64,000 bases of DNA, from the NCBI RefSeq assembly GCF_024753205.1, contig NZ_JANUGZ010000004.1, positions 620,001 to 684,000 on the forward strand. The letters are read 5' to 3'. The notes below the pieces were generated by a model. The model was not told the origin of the DNA. It searched no databases and worked only from the letters and a program-made list of their open reading frames with translations. This document shows positions 1-10,599 of the stretch, one piece after another (position 1 is the stretch's first letter; each line of letters begins with the position of its first letter). A program made the translations under genes and the position numbers. Origin of the DNA: Massilia aurea (GTDB lineage Bacteria; Pseudomonadota; Gammaproteobacteria; Burkholderiales; Burkholderiaceae_D).

Positions 1-111
1 GGGATTTCCCCTGCCGGGCACTTTGTATCCATATGTTTCGCGCCCATCGGCATATACACAGCGATACAAATACTTCCGCCAGTCTTGTCATAAATTCGGA
101 TAATTGCGGTT

Positions 112-840
112 ATGGATAATCCCTCTACGATTCTGATCGTCGACGACGACCGCGACATCCGCACGCTGCTGGCCGACTACCTCGAGTCCAACAGCTACCG
201 GACGCTCGGCGCCGCCGACGGCACCGCGATGTGGAAGACGCTCGACGAAACGCGTCCCGACCTCATCGTGCTCGACCTGAACATGCCCGGCGACGACGGC
301 CTGACGCTGTGCCGCAAGCTGCGCGCCACCTCGAGCCTGCCCGTCATCATGCTCACCGCCCGCAACGAACCCCTTGACCGCATCCTGGGCCTGGAAATGG
401 GCGCCGACGACTACCTGCCGAAACCGTTCGAGCCGCGCGAGCTGCTGGCGCGCATCCGCAGCGTGCTGCGCCGCTCGCACGCAATGCCGTCGAACACGCC
501 GTCCGAGAACGTGCAGCAGATGCGCTTCTCGGGCTGGACGCTGGACCTGACCGCGCGCCACCTGCTCAACCCGGACGGCATCGTCATCATGCTCTCGGGC
601 GCCGAGTTCCGCCTTCTGCGCGTGTTCCTCGAACACCCGAACCGCGTGCTCAATCGCGACCAGCTGCTCAACCTCACGCAGGGCCGCGACGCCGATCCGT
701 TCGACCGCTCGATCGACATCCAGATCAGCCGCCTGCGCCAGAAACTCGGCGAAGACGCGCGCATGCCGCAGATTATCAAGACCGTGCGCAACGGCGGCTA
801 CGTGCTGGCCGGCCAGGTCACCGTGGAGCCAGCGGCGTGA
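112..840 (+). CDS. OmpR/PhoB-family response regulator
   Basis: Transcription factor of a two-component system. A receiver domain (about residues 5-120) is joined to a winged-helix DNA-binding domain (about 145-235). The acidic residues D11 and D12, the phospho-acceptor D55 in VLDLNMPG, T82 and K104 in YLPKPFEP are all present, so phosphorylation should be normal. Its stop overlaps the following histidine kinase by 4 bases, so the two are translationally coupled partners. The RND pump genes start 122 bp after the kinase and are the likely target, by inference from position. The ATG has no good Shine-Dalgarno sequence. The exact orthologue was not identified. Confidence 0.95.
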   Translation: MDNPSTILIVDDDRDIRTLLADYLESNSYRTLGAADGTAMWKTLDETRPDLIVLDLNMPGDDGLTLCRKLRATSSLPVIMLTARNEPLDRILGLEMGADDYLPKPFEPRELLARIRSVLRRSHAMPSNTPSENVQQMRFSGWTLDLTARHLLNPDGIVIMLSGAEFRLLRVFLEHPNRVLNRDQLLNLTQGRDADPFDRSIDIQISRLRQKLGEDARMPQIIKTVRNGGYVLAGQVTVEPAA

Positions 841-2192
841 AAGCCTTCTTCGGGTCGATGACCGGGCGCGTGTTTCTCACGCTGCTGCTGGGCATTCTGA
901 CCTCGGCTGCGCTGACGCAACTGGCGGCCGACTACCAGCGCCTGCGCGACTTCGAAAACCAGCGCGATGCGCATGTGCTTGAACGCGCCGAGCAGCTGAT
1001 CATGGCCACCGAGATCGTCCCGGCGTCGGCCCGCTCGATCTACCTCGATGTCGCCAACCGCCCGGGCCTGCAGCTCCAGGTGGGCGACATGCCGCCGGAA
1101 GCGGCGCCCCTGACGCCGTTTGCCGCGTCGCTGGCCAAGCGTCTGGGCAAGGGCTATCTGGTTGCCTCACGCGCAACGCGCCCGACTGCCTGTGGCGTCG
1201 TGCAGACGCAGCCGGTGATGTACGGCTTGCTGAGCATGAAGTGGGAGGGCGCCTGCGAGTCGATCGACGTGCGGCTGCGCGACGGCGCCGAACTGCAACT
1301 GTCGGTGCTGCCACCGCGGCTGGTCGGTGAGGATGTCGACACGAGCATCATCCTCGGGATGTTCCTGGTCAGCATCGCGGTGCTGGCCTACTTCGTGGCA
1401 CGCATGACCGCGCGCCCGTTCAAGCAGCTTGCGCAAGCCGCGCAAGACCTCGGCCAGGACATCAACCGCGCGCCGCTCGACCTGGTCGGCGCGATCGAGA
1501 TCCGCCAGGCCAGCGCTGCCTTCAATGCGATGCAGGCGCGCATCCGCCAGTACATCTTCCAGCGCACGCAGATGCTCGCCGCGATCACGCACGACCTGCA
1601 AACGCCGCTCACGCGCATGCGCCTGCGGCTCGAGAAGGTCAGCGACGCCGACCTGCAGGACCGGCTGATCGGCGACCTGTCGGCGATGCAGGAAATGGTG
1701 CGCGAAGGCCTGGTGCTGGCGCGCAGCATGGACACGACCGAGACGATGCAGATGCTCGATCTCGACTCGCTGCTCGAAGCCGTGTGCGCCGATGCGACCG
1801 ATGCCGGCCAGACCGTGACGCTGGCCGGCAAGGCCTCGATCGCAGTGCTGGGCCGGCCGATCGACATGCGCCGCTGCCTAGTCAACCTGATCGACAACGC
1901 GGTCAAGTACGGGCGCGATGCGCGCGTCTGCGTCGACCGCGCCAACGGCACCGCGCGCATCCGCATCCGCGACAGCGGGCCGGGCATTCCGCGCAGCGAG
2001 CTGGTGCGCGTGTTCGATCCGTTCTACCGCGTGGAGACATCGCGCTCGCGCGAATCGGGCGGCACCGGCCTGGGCCTGACGATCGCACGCAATATCACGG
2101 AGCAGCACGGCGGCAGCATCAGCCTGGCCAACCATCCGGAAGGCGGGCTGGAAGTCACGCTGATGCTGCCCACGTATTACCCGAACAAATAG
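837..2192 (+). CDS. Sensor histidine kinase (HAMP, HisKA, HATPase_c)
   Basis: Inner-membrane sensor kinase, partner of the response regulator just upstream (ATGA overlap). Seen: membrane segment 1 about residues 10-30, a periplasmic loop of about 135 residues, membrane segment 2 about 168-190, HAMP linker, phospho-acceptor H252 in the H-box HDLQTPL, N-box NLIDNAVKYG, G1 box DSGPGIP, F box FDPFYRVE and G2 box GGTGLGLTIA. All catalytic boxes are intact. The periplasmic loop contains two cysteines in the stretch from about 115 to 140, possibly a disulfide. The stimulus cannot be read from sequence; the neighbouring RND system suggests envelope stress or a toxic compound. Confidence 0.95.
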   Translation: MKAFFGSMTGRVFLTLLLGILTSAALTQLAADYQRLRDFENQRDAHVLERAEQLIMATEIVPASARSIYLDVANRPGLQLQVGDMPPEAAPLTPFAASLAKRLGKGYLVASRATRPTACGVVQTQPVMYGLLSMKWEGACESIDVRLRDGAELQLSVLPPRLVGEDVDTSIILGMFLVSIAVLAYFVARMTARPFKQLAQAAQDLGQDINRAPLDLVGAIEIRQASAAFNAMQARIRQYIFQRTQMLAAITHDLQTPLTRMRLRLEKVSDADLQDRLIGDLSAMQEMVREGLVLARSMDTTETMQMLDLDSLLEAVCADATDAGQTVTLAGKASIAVLGRPIDMRRCLVNLIDNAVKYGRDARVCVDRANGTARIRIRDSGPGIPRSELVRVFDPFYRVETSRSRESGGTGLGLTIARNITEQHGGSISLANHPEGGLEVTLMLPTYYPNK

Positions 2193-2314
2193 TAAAAAAA
2201 CCAACAAGCAAAATAAAGCCGTAACGACAGTGTGGGACAATGCGCGCGCGCAATGGCCACATCACCAAGCAGCATCACTGAGAGAGCCGTCGGCACTGGC
2301 GGCAAGGGACAAGC

Positions 2315-3499
2315 ATGAACAAGAAGAATGTCGGCGTCGTCGCCGTCGTGGCGGCGCTGGTCGTCGCTGGCGGCTGGTACTTCAATCAGGGCCATGATGC
2401 CAAGGCACAGGCGCCAGGCGCCAAAGGGCAGGGCGGCGGCCAGCCACCGGTCACCGTCAACGTGGTCAAGCCCGAGCGGCGCGATGTCGGCGTCGAGCTG
2501 TTTGCCAACGGCACCGTCACGCCGGTGCGCACCGTGAACCTGCATCCGCAGACCGTCACCACCATCCGCAAGGTCCATATCCGCGAAGGCCAGTTCGTCA
2601 AGGAAGGCGAATTGATGTTCTCGCTCGATGATCGCGCCGACCAGGCCAACGTCGCACGCGCCGAAGCGCAGGTGGCGCGCGACCGCGCCACGCTGGCCGA
2701 CCTGGATCGTCAGTACAAGCGCAGCCAGGAACTGGTGTCGCAGAACTTCCTGGCCCAGAGCGCGCTCGACTCCCTGCTGAGCCAGGTGGAAGCCCAGCGC
2801 GCGCTGGTGCAGTCAAACCAGGCCGCGATGCGCGCCACCCAGGTCAGCGCCAGCTATACGTCAATCCGCGCGCCGATGTCGGGCCGGGTCGGCGCCATTG
2901 ACGTCCATCCGGGCGCACTGGTGCAGATGACGACGTCGCTGACCACCGTCACCCAGCTCGACCCGATCAATGTCTCGTTCACGCTGCCGGAATCGACGCT
3001 CGGCGCCTTGCTCGGCGCCCAGAGGGCCGGCAATGTCGACGTGCACGTAACGAGCGGCGCCGACGCGAAACCGGTTGCCGGCCGTCTGAGCTTCATCGAC
3101 AACGCCGTCGATGCACAGGCCGGCACCATCCGCGTCAAGGGTGAGTTCTCCAACAACAACACCAGCCTGTGGCCGGGCCAGTACGTGACCGCGCGCGTGG
3201 TCGTGCAAACGCTCAAGGACGCCCTCGTGATCCCGCAGACGGCGATCATCACGTCGACCAACGGCACGTTCGTCTACGTGCTGGCCGAAGGCGACTCGGC
3301 GCGCCAGGTGCCGGTCAAGCGTGTGTATGCGTTCGGCGACCACGCCGCCGTCACGGGTCTGAGCGGCGCCGAGCAAGTGATCACCGAAGGCAAGCAGAAT
3401 CTGCGGCCGGGCGGCAAGGTGCGCCTGGCGCAGGCGGCCAAGCCTGCCACCGACAAGCCGGCTACCACCGCGCAACCCAAGCAGGGTGAGCAGGCATGA
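2315..3499 (+). CDS. RND efflux periplasmic adaptor (membrane fusion protein)
   Basis: HlyD/AcrA-family adaptor that links an inner-membrane RND pump to an outer-membrane channel. The N-terminus has a signal or anchor segment (VGVVAVVAALVVAGG), followed by a lipoyl-like half-motif, an alpha-helical hairpin of about residues 100-175 (heptad-like, Ala/Gln-rich), the second lipoyl half with SYTSIRAPMSGRVG, then beta-barrel and membrane-proximal domains. There is no lipobox cysteine. The tail is Lys/Pro/Ala rich. The start is preceded by AAGGG at a suitable distance. Its stop overlaps the pump gene start by 4 bases. Most similar in style to MdtA/MuxA adaptors. Confidence 0.93.
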   Translation: MNKKNVGVVAVVAALVVAGGWYFNQGHDAKAQAPGAKGQGGGQPPVTVNVVKPERRDVGVELFANGTVTPVRTVNLHPQTVTTIRKVHIREGQFVKEGELMFSLDDRADQANVARAEAQVARDRATLADLDRQYKRSQELVSQNFLAQSALDSLLSQVEAQRALVQSNQAAMRATQVSASYTSIRAPMSGRVGAIDVHPGALVQMTTSLTTVTQLDPINVSFTLPESTLGALLGAQRAGNVDVHVTSGADAKPVAGRLSFIDNAVDAQAGTIRVKGEFSNNNTSLWPGQYVTARVVVQTLKDALVIPQTAIITSTNGTFVYVLAEGDSARQVPVKRVYAFGDHAAVTGLSGAEQVITEGKQNLRPGGKVRLAQAAKPATDKPATTAQPKQGEQA

Positions 3500-6400
3500 A
3501 CCTGTCCGAACTGTGTATCCGCCGTCCCGTGATGGTGGTGCTGCTGTCGATCAGCCTGGTGCTGGTGGGCATCCTGTCATACATGAAGATCCCGGTCGCC
3601 GCGCTGCCAAGCTACAACACGCCGGTCATCAACGTCTCGGCCAACCTGCCGGGCGCGAGTCCCGAGACGATGGCCTCGTCGGTCGCGCTGCCGCTCGAGA
3701 AACAGTTCTCGACCATTGCCGGCATCAAGCTGATCACGTCGAGCAGCACCCAGGGCGATACCAATATCACCCTTGAATTTGACACCGCGATCGATGTCGA
3801 CAAGGCTGCGGTCGACGTCCAGGCCGCGCTGCTGGTCGCGCAGCGCCGGCTGCCGCTCGAGATGACGGAACTGCCGGCCTACCGCAAGGTCAACCCGGCC
3901 GACGCCCCGATCCTGTTCATGCACCTGACCTCGCCGTCGATGGACTTGTCGGAGCTGAACGATTACGCAGAGAATCTGATCTCGCCGGCGATCTCGACCG
4001 TGCAGGGCGTGTCGCAAGTCTCGATCAACGGCGGCAAGCGTTTCGCCGTGCGCGTGCGCGCCAAGTCCGATCTGATGAACGCGCGCAATATCTCGATGGA
4101 CGAGCTGGCGGCAGCACTGCGCGCGGCCAACTCGAACACGCCGCTGGGCATCCTCGACGGCCCGACCCAGGCGCTGACGATCCAGGGCGGCGGCCAGCTG
4201 ATGAAGGCGGCCGACTTCGCCAACCTGATCGTCGCCACGCGCGAAGGCATGCCAGTGCGCCTGCGCGATATCGCCGACGTCCAGGACAGCTACCAGTCGG
4301 TCAAGGCCATGGGTAGCCTGAACGGCGAGCGCTCGATCTCGCTGATGGTGCAGCGCCAGCCCAACGCCAACACGGTCGAAGTGGTCGACGCCGTGCGCGC
4401 GCTGATTCCGCGCTTTGAAGGGCAGTTGCCAGCCTCGATCAAGATCGAGCTCGTCAACGACCGTTCGCTGTCGATCCGCGAAGCGATCCACGACGTCAAC
4501 CTGACGCTGCTGGGCACGGTGATGCTGGTGATTCTGGTCATCTTCCTGTTCCTGCACCGCGCGGCCGCCACCTTCATTCCGGCCGTGACGGTGCCGATCT
4601 CGCTGCTGGGCGCGCTCTCGCTGCTGTACTGGCTGGGCTATAGCCTCGACAATATTTCGCTGCTAGGCATCACGCTGGCCGTCGGCCTGGTCGTCGACGA
4701 TGCGATCGTGGTGCTGGAAAACATCGTGCGCCACATGGAGATGGGCAAGAAGCCGATGCACGCGTCGCTCGTCGGCGCGCGCGAAATGGGCTTTACCATC
4801 ATCTCGATCTCGATTTCGCTGGTGGCCGTGTTCATCCCGATCTTCTTCATGCCGGGCGTGATCGGTCTGCTGTTCCGCGAGTTTGCCGTGATCGTCGGTC
4901 TGGCCGTGATGGTGTCGGCGATCGTGTCGCTCACGCTGGTGCCGATGCTGTGCTCGCGCCTGCTCAAGGATGGCGGCCACGTCGATCCAAAAGACATGTC
5001 GTGGATCGGCCGCCGGTTCGAAGCCATGTTCACCAATGTGCGCAACGGCTACGGCCGCACGCTCGACACCGCGCTGCGCCACCGCTTTTTGGTCCTGATG
5101 CTGGCGCTGGGCACCTTCGTGCTGACCGCCGTGCTGTACATGACGATGCCGAAGGGCTTCTTCCCCGAAGAAGACATCGGCCAGATCCGCGTGAACGTCG
5201 AAGCGTCCGAAGACACGTCGTCGGTCGCGCTGGCCGAACTGCAGGGCAAGGTGGTCGACATCGTCCGCGCCAATCCGTACGTGCAGGACACGACCTCGTT
5301 CAGCGGCGGCGGCAATACGGGCCGCATGTTCCTGGTACTGAAACCCCGCGGCGAGCGCCCACCGATGGACCTCGTGATCGACGACCTGCGCAAGGCCACG
5401 CGCGCCGTGCCGGGCGTGCAGGTGTTCATGTCGCCCCAGCAAAACCTGCAACTGGGCGGCCGCCAGAGCAAGGCGCGCTACCAGTACACGCTGCAGAGCG
5501 TGTCGGGCGGCGAGATCGGCGGCTGGGCCGAACGGTTCCTGGAAGGCATGCGGCAGGATGCGCGCTTCCGCGACGTCAACAGCGACTCGCAGAACAAGGC
5601 GCTGCAAGCCACCGTGGACATCGACCGTGACAAGGCTGCACTGCTGGGCCTGGAAATGGACGATATCCGCACCGTGATGTACGCGTCGTTCGGCGAGCGC
5701 CAGGTCTCGACCATCTACTCGACGGCCGCCAGCTACTACGTGATCCTGGAAGCGGCCGCCAGCGACCGTTACTATGACGAAGCGCTGTCGCGCGTGTCGG
5801 TGCGCAGCAAGTCGGGTGACCTGGTCAAGCTGTCGAGCATTGCCACGGTGCGCCGCACGGTCGGTCCGCTGCAAGTGAATCACCAAGGGCAGTTGCAGGC
5901 GATCACGCTGTCGTTCAACCTGGCGCCGGGCGTGCCGCTGGGCGACGCCACCGCCGCCATCGAACAGATGGGCACGCAGATGAAGTTGCCAGCCTCGGTG
6001 ATTGCCACCTATGGCGGCGACGCGGCCGTGTTCCAGGACACGCAGTCGAGCCAGCTGATCCTGATCCTGACGGCCATCGGCGTCATCTACGTGCTGCTGG
6101 GCGTGCTGTACGAAAGCTATATCCACCCGCTGACCATCCTGGCAGGCCTGCCGTCGGCAGCGGTCGGTGCGCTGCTGACGCTGTGGATTTTTGACAAGGA
6201 CCTGACGCTGATCGCGATGATCGGCATCCTGATGCTGATCGGTATCGTCAAGAAGAACGCCATCATGATGATCGACTTCGCGCTCGATGCGCAGCGCACG
6301 CTCGGCATGAGCCCGCAAGAGGCGATCCGCGAAGCGTGCATCCTGCGCTTCCGGCCGATCCTGATGACGACGCTGGCCGCGCTGATGGGCGCGCTGCCGA

Positions 6401-6603
6401 TCGCGCTGGGCATCGGCGCCGGCGCCGAGCTGCGCCAGCCACTGGGCCTGGCGGTGTGCGGCGGCTTGATCTTCTCGCAAGTCATTACGTTGTACATCAC
6501 GCCAGTCATCTACCTGTACCTGGACCGCTTCAGCGGCACGGGACCGATGACGGACGACCAGCTCGCGAAGGCCGACGATGTTCCGGTTGCCCAGCATGCT
6601 TAA
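3496..6603 (+). CDS. RND multidrug efflux permease (HAE1, MdtB/MuxB-like)
   Basis: Proton-driven inner-membrane transporter of 1035 residues, the normal length of the family. Twelve membrane segments are visible: one at the N-terminus (MVVLLSISLVLVGIL), a block at about 335-500, one near 530-550, and a block at about 850-1010. The proton-relay aspartate pair lies in GLVVDDAIVVLEN of TM4, and TM10 carries GIVKKNAIMMIDFA. Substrates are probably amphiphilic drugs, bile-salt-like compounds or solvents, known only at family level. It is translationally coupled to the adaptor. No outer-membrane TolC-type gene follows, so the pump must borrow one from elsewhere. It ends just before a hairpin at 6633. 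Confidence 0.95.
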   Translation: MNLSELCIRRPVMVVLLSISLVLVGILSYMKIPVAALPSYNTPVINVSANLPGASPETMASSVALPLEKQFSTIAGIKLITSSSTQGDTNITLEFDTAIDVDKAAVDVQAALLVAQRRLPLEMTELPAYRKVNPADAPILFMHLTSPSMDLSELNDYAENLISPAISTVQGVSQVSINGGKRFAVRVRAKSDLMNARNISMDELAAALRAANSNTPLGILDGPTQALTIQGGGQLMKAADFANLIVATREGMPVRLRDIADVQDSYQSVKAMGSLNGERSISLMVQRQPNANTVEVVDAVRALIPRFEGQLPASIKIELVNDRSLSIREAIHDVNLTLLGTVMLVILVIFLFLHRAAATFIPAVTVPISLLGALSLLYWLGYSLDNISLLGITLAVGLVVDDAIVVLENIVRHMEMGKKPMHASLVGAREMGFTIISISISLVAVFIPIFFMPGVIGLLFREFAVIVGLAVMVSAIVSLTLVPMLCSRLLKDGGHVDPKDMSWIGRRFEAMFTNVRNGYGRTLDTALRHRFLVLMLALGTFVLTAVLYMTMPKGFFPEEDIGQIRVNVEASEDTSSVALAELQGKVVDIVRANPYVQDTTSFSGGGNTGRMFLVLKPRGERPPMDLVIDDLRKATRAVPGVQVFMSPQQNLQLGGRQSKARYQYTLQSVSGGEIGGWAERFLEGMRQDARFRDVNSDSQNKALQATVDIDRDKAALLGLEMDDIRTVMYASFGERQVSTIYSTAASYYVILEAAASDRYYDEALSRVSVRSKSGDLVKLSSIATVRRTVGPLQVNHQGQLQAITLSFNLAPGVPLGDATAAIEQMGTQMKLPASVIATYGGDAAVFQDTQSSQLILILTAIGVIYVLLGVLYESYIHPLTILAGLPSAAVGALLTLWIFDKDLTLIAMIGILMLIGIVKKNAIMMIDFALDAQRTLGMSPQEAIREACILRFRPILMTTLAALMGALPIALGIGAGAELRQPLGLAVCGGLIFSQVITLYITPVIYLYLDRFSGTGPMTDDQLAKADDVPVAQHA

Positions 6604-6632
6604 CCTTGGAAACATTTGGTAACAACCATCAA

Positions 6633-6663
6633 CGCCAGCAGCGGTGCAGTCCGCTCGCTGGCG
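6633..6663 (+). terminator. Strong hairpin after the RND operon
   Basis: CGCCAGC plus AGCGG pair with CCGCT plus GCTGGCG around a six-base loop, with one bulged base. It lies 30 bases after the pump stop. No T-run follows directly, so it may be a Rho-assisted terminator or an mRNA 3'-end stabiliser rather than a classical intrinsic terminator. Confidence 0.45.
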
Positions 6664-6743
6664 TGATGCGTTGGTACTGTAAAACGGTTAGACTGCCCCC
6701 TCTGCTGTTTTTTTAGACGTCGCTTCCAGGATACCGATCTACC

Positions 6744-7670
6744 TTGCGTGACCATCCCCACTCCTACGATCAGGACAGCGAAGTTTGCTCCCACTGCGGG
6801 CAGCCACTGGTACGCCCGGGGCCGCATTACGAGCGCGAGGGCTCCAAGCGCGGCGGCCTGATCGGCACGATCGTGCTGCACTTGCTGCTGCTCGCGATCT
6901 TCATCTTCAAGCCGCCCGAAAAAGAGCAAAAGACAGCGCGTCCGGCGTCTGACCGCGAAACCGACGTCTTCTTTGTCCAGCCGCTGCAGCAGCCGACCAA
7001 GGCGCAGCGCGAGCAAAAGCCCAAGCCCGCGCCGAAGCCAACGCCACGACGCGACACGCCGCGGCCAACGCCGCCGGAGCGCGTCATCGTCAAGCGCCTG
7101 CCTGACACGATCACGATTCCCGACGAAAAGCCGGTCGAGCGCAGGCCGCCGCCACCCCAGCCGCCGCAGCCCAAAACCGAAGTCCCGCCCGACATGGACA
7201 TGGCCGCCTACGTCAAAGCGCAGCGCGAGCGCCGCGGCGCGCCGACCGGCAGCGAAGTGGAAACCCCGGAAAGCGACGCCGTCCGCGGCAACCGCAACGC
7301 GCTGGCCAACATCGCCGCGATCAACGGCCGCGGCCGCGACGACAGCAACGAGTCGGGCGGCATCTTCTCGATATCGAACAAGACGTTCAACACGATGGAC
7401 CTGAAGTTCCGCGGCTGGAACCCGAGCTTCAAGCGGCGCTGGCTGACAGCGGTCACGGTGGAGCAGGGCAGCGCACGCGACATCGAAACGGCCGTCATCA
7501 AGAAAATGATCGAGCTGATCCGCAAGGAAAAGACTGGCGACTTCGAGTGGGATTCGCACCGCCTGGGCCGCGTGGTCAAGCTCAGCGCGCGGCCGGCAGA
7601 CGAAGCACGCCTGACCGAGTTCTTGTACAAAGAAATGTTCCCGGAGTACCGCCCGCCACCGGGAGGATGA
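6744..7670 (+). CDS. Membrane-anchored proline-rich protein with N-terminal CxxC (unknown function)
   Basis: Not a family I can name. The 308 residues read as follows: a short cytoplasmic N-terminus with a single zinc-ribbon-like pair CSHCGQPL (about residues 15-22), one membrane segment (about 38-56), a long Lys/Pro/Arg-rich stretch (about 57-150) like the periplasm-spanning part of TonB, and a folded basic C-terminal domain (about 210-300) with FRGWNPSFKRRW. The layout resembles TonB-like or envelope-spanning proteins, but no TonB C-terminal motif was recognised. The start codon is TTG at 6744; no in-frame ATG precedes the CxxC. It stands alone on the plus strand, followed by a repeat element and a terminator. 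Confidence 0.75.
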   Translation: MRDHPHSYDQDSEVCSHCGQPLVRPGPHYEREGSKRGGLIGTIVLHLLLLAIFIFKPPEKEQKTARPASDRETDVFFVQPLQQPTKAQREQKPKPAPKPTPRRDTPRPTPPERVIVKRLPDTITIPDEKPVERRPPPPQPPQPKTEVPPDMDMAAYVKAQRERRGAPTGSEVETPESDAVRGNRNALANIAAINGRGRDDSNESGGIFSISNKTFNTMDLKFRGWNPSFKRRWLTAVTVEQGSARDIETAVIKKMIELIRKEKTGDFEWDSHRLGRVVKLSARPADEARLTEFLYKEMFPEYRPPPGG

Positions 7671-7690
7671 TGAGTGTGGCAAAAAAAGCC

Positions 7691-7827
7691 GGGGTCAGGT
7701 CTGACATTCGGACACGAGCTCGACAGTCGGACAGTCGGAACCATCTGGCACCCTGCTATGCCACTAGGCATGACAGCATTAAATGTAGCAAAGGCTGAGG
7801 CCGTGTCCGAATGTCAGACCTGACCCC
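7691..7827. repeat. 137-bp inverted-repeat element, copy 1
   Basis: Perfect 26-bp terminal inverted repeats (7691-7715/16 and 7802-7827, starting GGGGTCAGGTCTGAC) enclose an 85-bp core with no coding capacity. Each arm itself contains the small hairpin GTCAG-gt-CTGAC. A second copy with identical ends and a related core lies at 15731-15868. Nonautonomous, MITE-like or paired REP-like element; no transposase is encoded. No obvious target-site duplication was seen. Confidence 0.85.
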
Positions 7828-7843
7828 AGCTGTTTTCAGACGT

Positions 7844-7872
7844 AAAAAAACCGTGCCTTGGCACGGTTTTTT
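7844..7872. terminator. Bidirectional intrinsic terminator
   Basis: Seven A, then the stem CCGTGCC / GGCACGG with a TT loop, then six T. It works in both directions and lies between the converging proline-rich protein gene (+) and hemB (-). Confidence 0.9.
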
Positions 7873-7888
7873 GTTGGTATGGAGCCAA

Positions 7889-9665
<1,777 letters not shown>

Positions 9666-9816
9666 TGGGGAGAAGGTATAAGAGGACTACGAAATGGCGT
9701 TGGAGAAACAAAGCTATTGTACAATAAGGGGTTGATTGCTGCCTGCCAGCCCTATGGCCCAAGCAATCAAGGGCGCTGCACTGAACCTTCAATTATTGAC
9801 TTTTTAAGGTGCTAGT

Positions 9817-10488
9817 ATGAACCGCTTGTCGTCCCCCCTGCTCAAAACACTGTTGGTCACACTAACTGTTTTCGGGGGACTCCCGGCGGCGACAGCAGCG
9901 GCGCCCGCTGCAGCGCCTGCCGTCAAGGCCGATCCGGCCCGGGGCGGCGCGCTGTACGATGCGGGCGACCCGGCGCGCGGCCTGCCGGCGTGCGTTTCAT
10001 GCCACGGTGCGGCGGGCAATTCGTCCATCGTTGCCAATCCCAAGCTGTCGGGTCAGTTCGCCAGCTACACGCACAAGCAACTGGTCGATTTCACGACCCC
10101 GAACCGCCAGCAGCCGATCATGACGACCTACGCCAAAATGCTCACCGACGCCGAGAAGAAAGACATCGCGGCGTGGCTGGCGGCGCAGGTGCACAAGCCG
10201 GGCGCGGCCAAGAACAAGGACACCGTTGAACTAGGCCGCAAGATCTATCGCGGCGGTATCGCCGAGCGTGGCGTGGCGGCCTGTGCCAGCTGTCATGGCG
10301 CCAACGCCAGCGGCATCCCCGCCCAATATCCGCGCCTTGCAGGCCAGCACCAGGATTACACGACCGCCCAGCTCGAAGCATTCAAGAGTGGCACCCGCGC
10401 CAACAGCCCGCAAATGACCACGCTCTCGCAGCGCATGTCGACGGCTGAAATGCGCGCGGTGGCCGACTATATCGCCGGCTTGCGCTAA
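9817..10488 (+). CDS. Dihaem cytochrome c (cytochrome c4 type)
   Basis: Periplasmic electron carrier. Signal peptide of about 28 residues, then two homologous cytochrome c domains, each with a CxxCH haem site: C59-C62-H63 (CVSCHGAAGN) and C156-C159-H160 (CASCHGANAS). Axial methionines are probably those in IMTTYAKML and QMTTLSQRM. Size (223) and duplicated layout fit cytochrome c4, which feeds terminal oxidases. AAGGTG precedes the ATG. The next genes are the machinery that attaches haem to such proteins, which supports a shared role in respiration. Confidence 0.93.
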   Translation: MNRLSSPLLKTLLVTLTVFGGLPAATAAAPAAAPAVKADPARGGALYDAGDPARGLPACVSCHGAAGNSSIVANPKLSGQFASYTHKQLVDFTTPNRQQPIMTTYAKMLTDAEKKDIAAWLAAQVHKPGAAKNKDTVELGRKIYRGGIAERGVAACASCHGANASGIPAQYPRLAGQHQDYTTAQLEAFKSGTRANSPQMTTLSQRMSTAEMRAVADYIAGLR

Positions 10489-10522
10489 GAGACTCCACGA
10501 TCTCGCATAAGCAATATTGAAC

Positions 10523-10561
10523 GCAGGAAGGGCGGCAGCAACGGGCTGACCCCCTTCCTGC
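10523..10561 (+). promoter_or_regulatory. Long-stem hairpin in the resB leader
   Basis: GCAGGAAGGG (10523-10532) pairs perfectly with CCCTTCCTGC (10552-10561) across a 19-base loop, between the cytochrome gene and resB. No T-run follows. It may limit read-through or protect the mRNA end; function is inferred from shape only. Confidence 0.4.
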
Positions 10562-10599
10562 AAGCGGCTACCCGCCGCGCAGGAAGAAAGTTGTAAAGC

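Noticed and set aside
4663..6615. 650-codon open frame on the minus strand opposite the RND pump gene
   Set aside because: His/Gln/Arg-rich composition typical of the antisense of a high-GC gene; no domain, and the plus-strand pump is complete.
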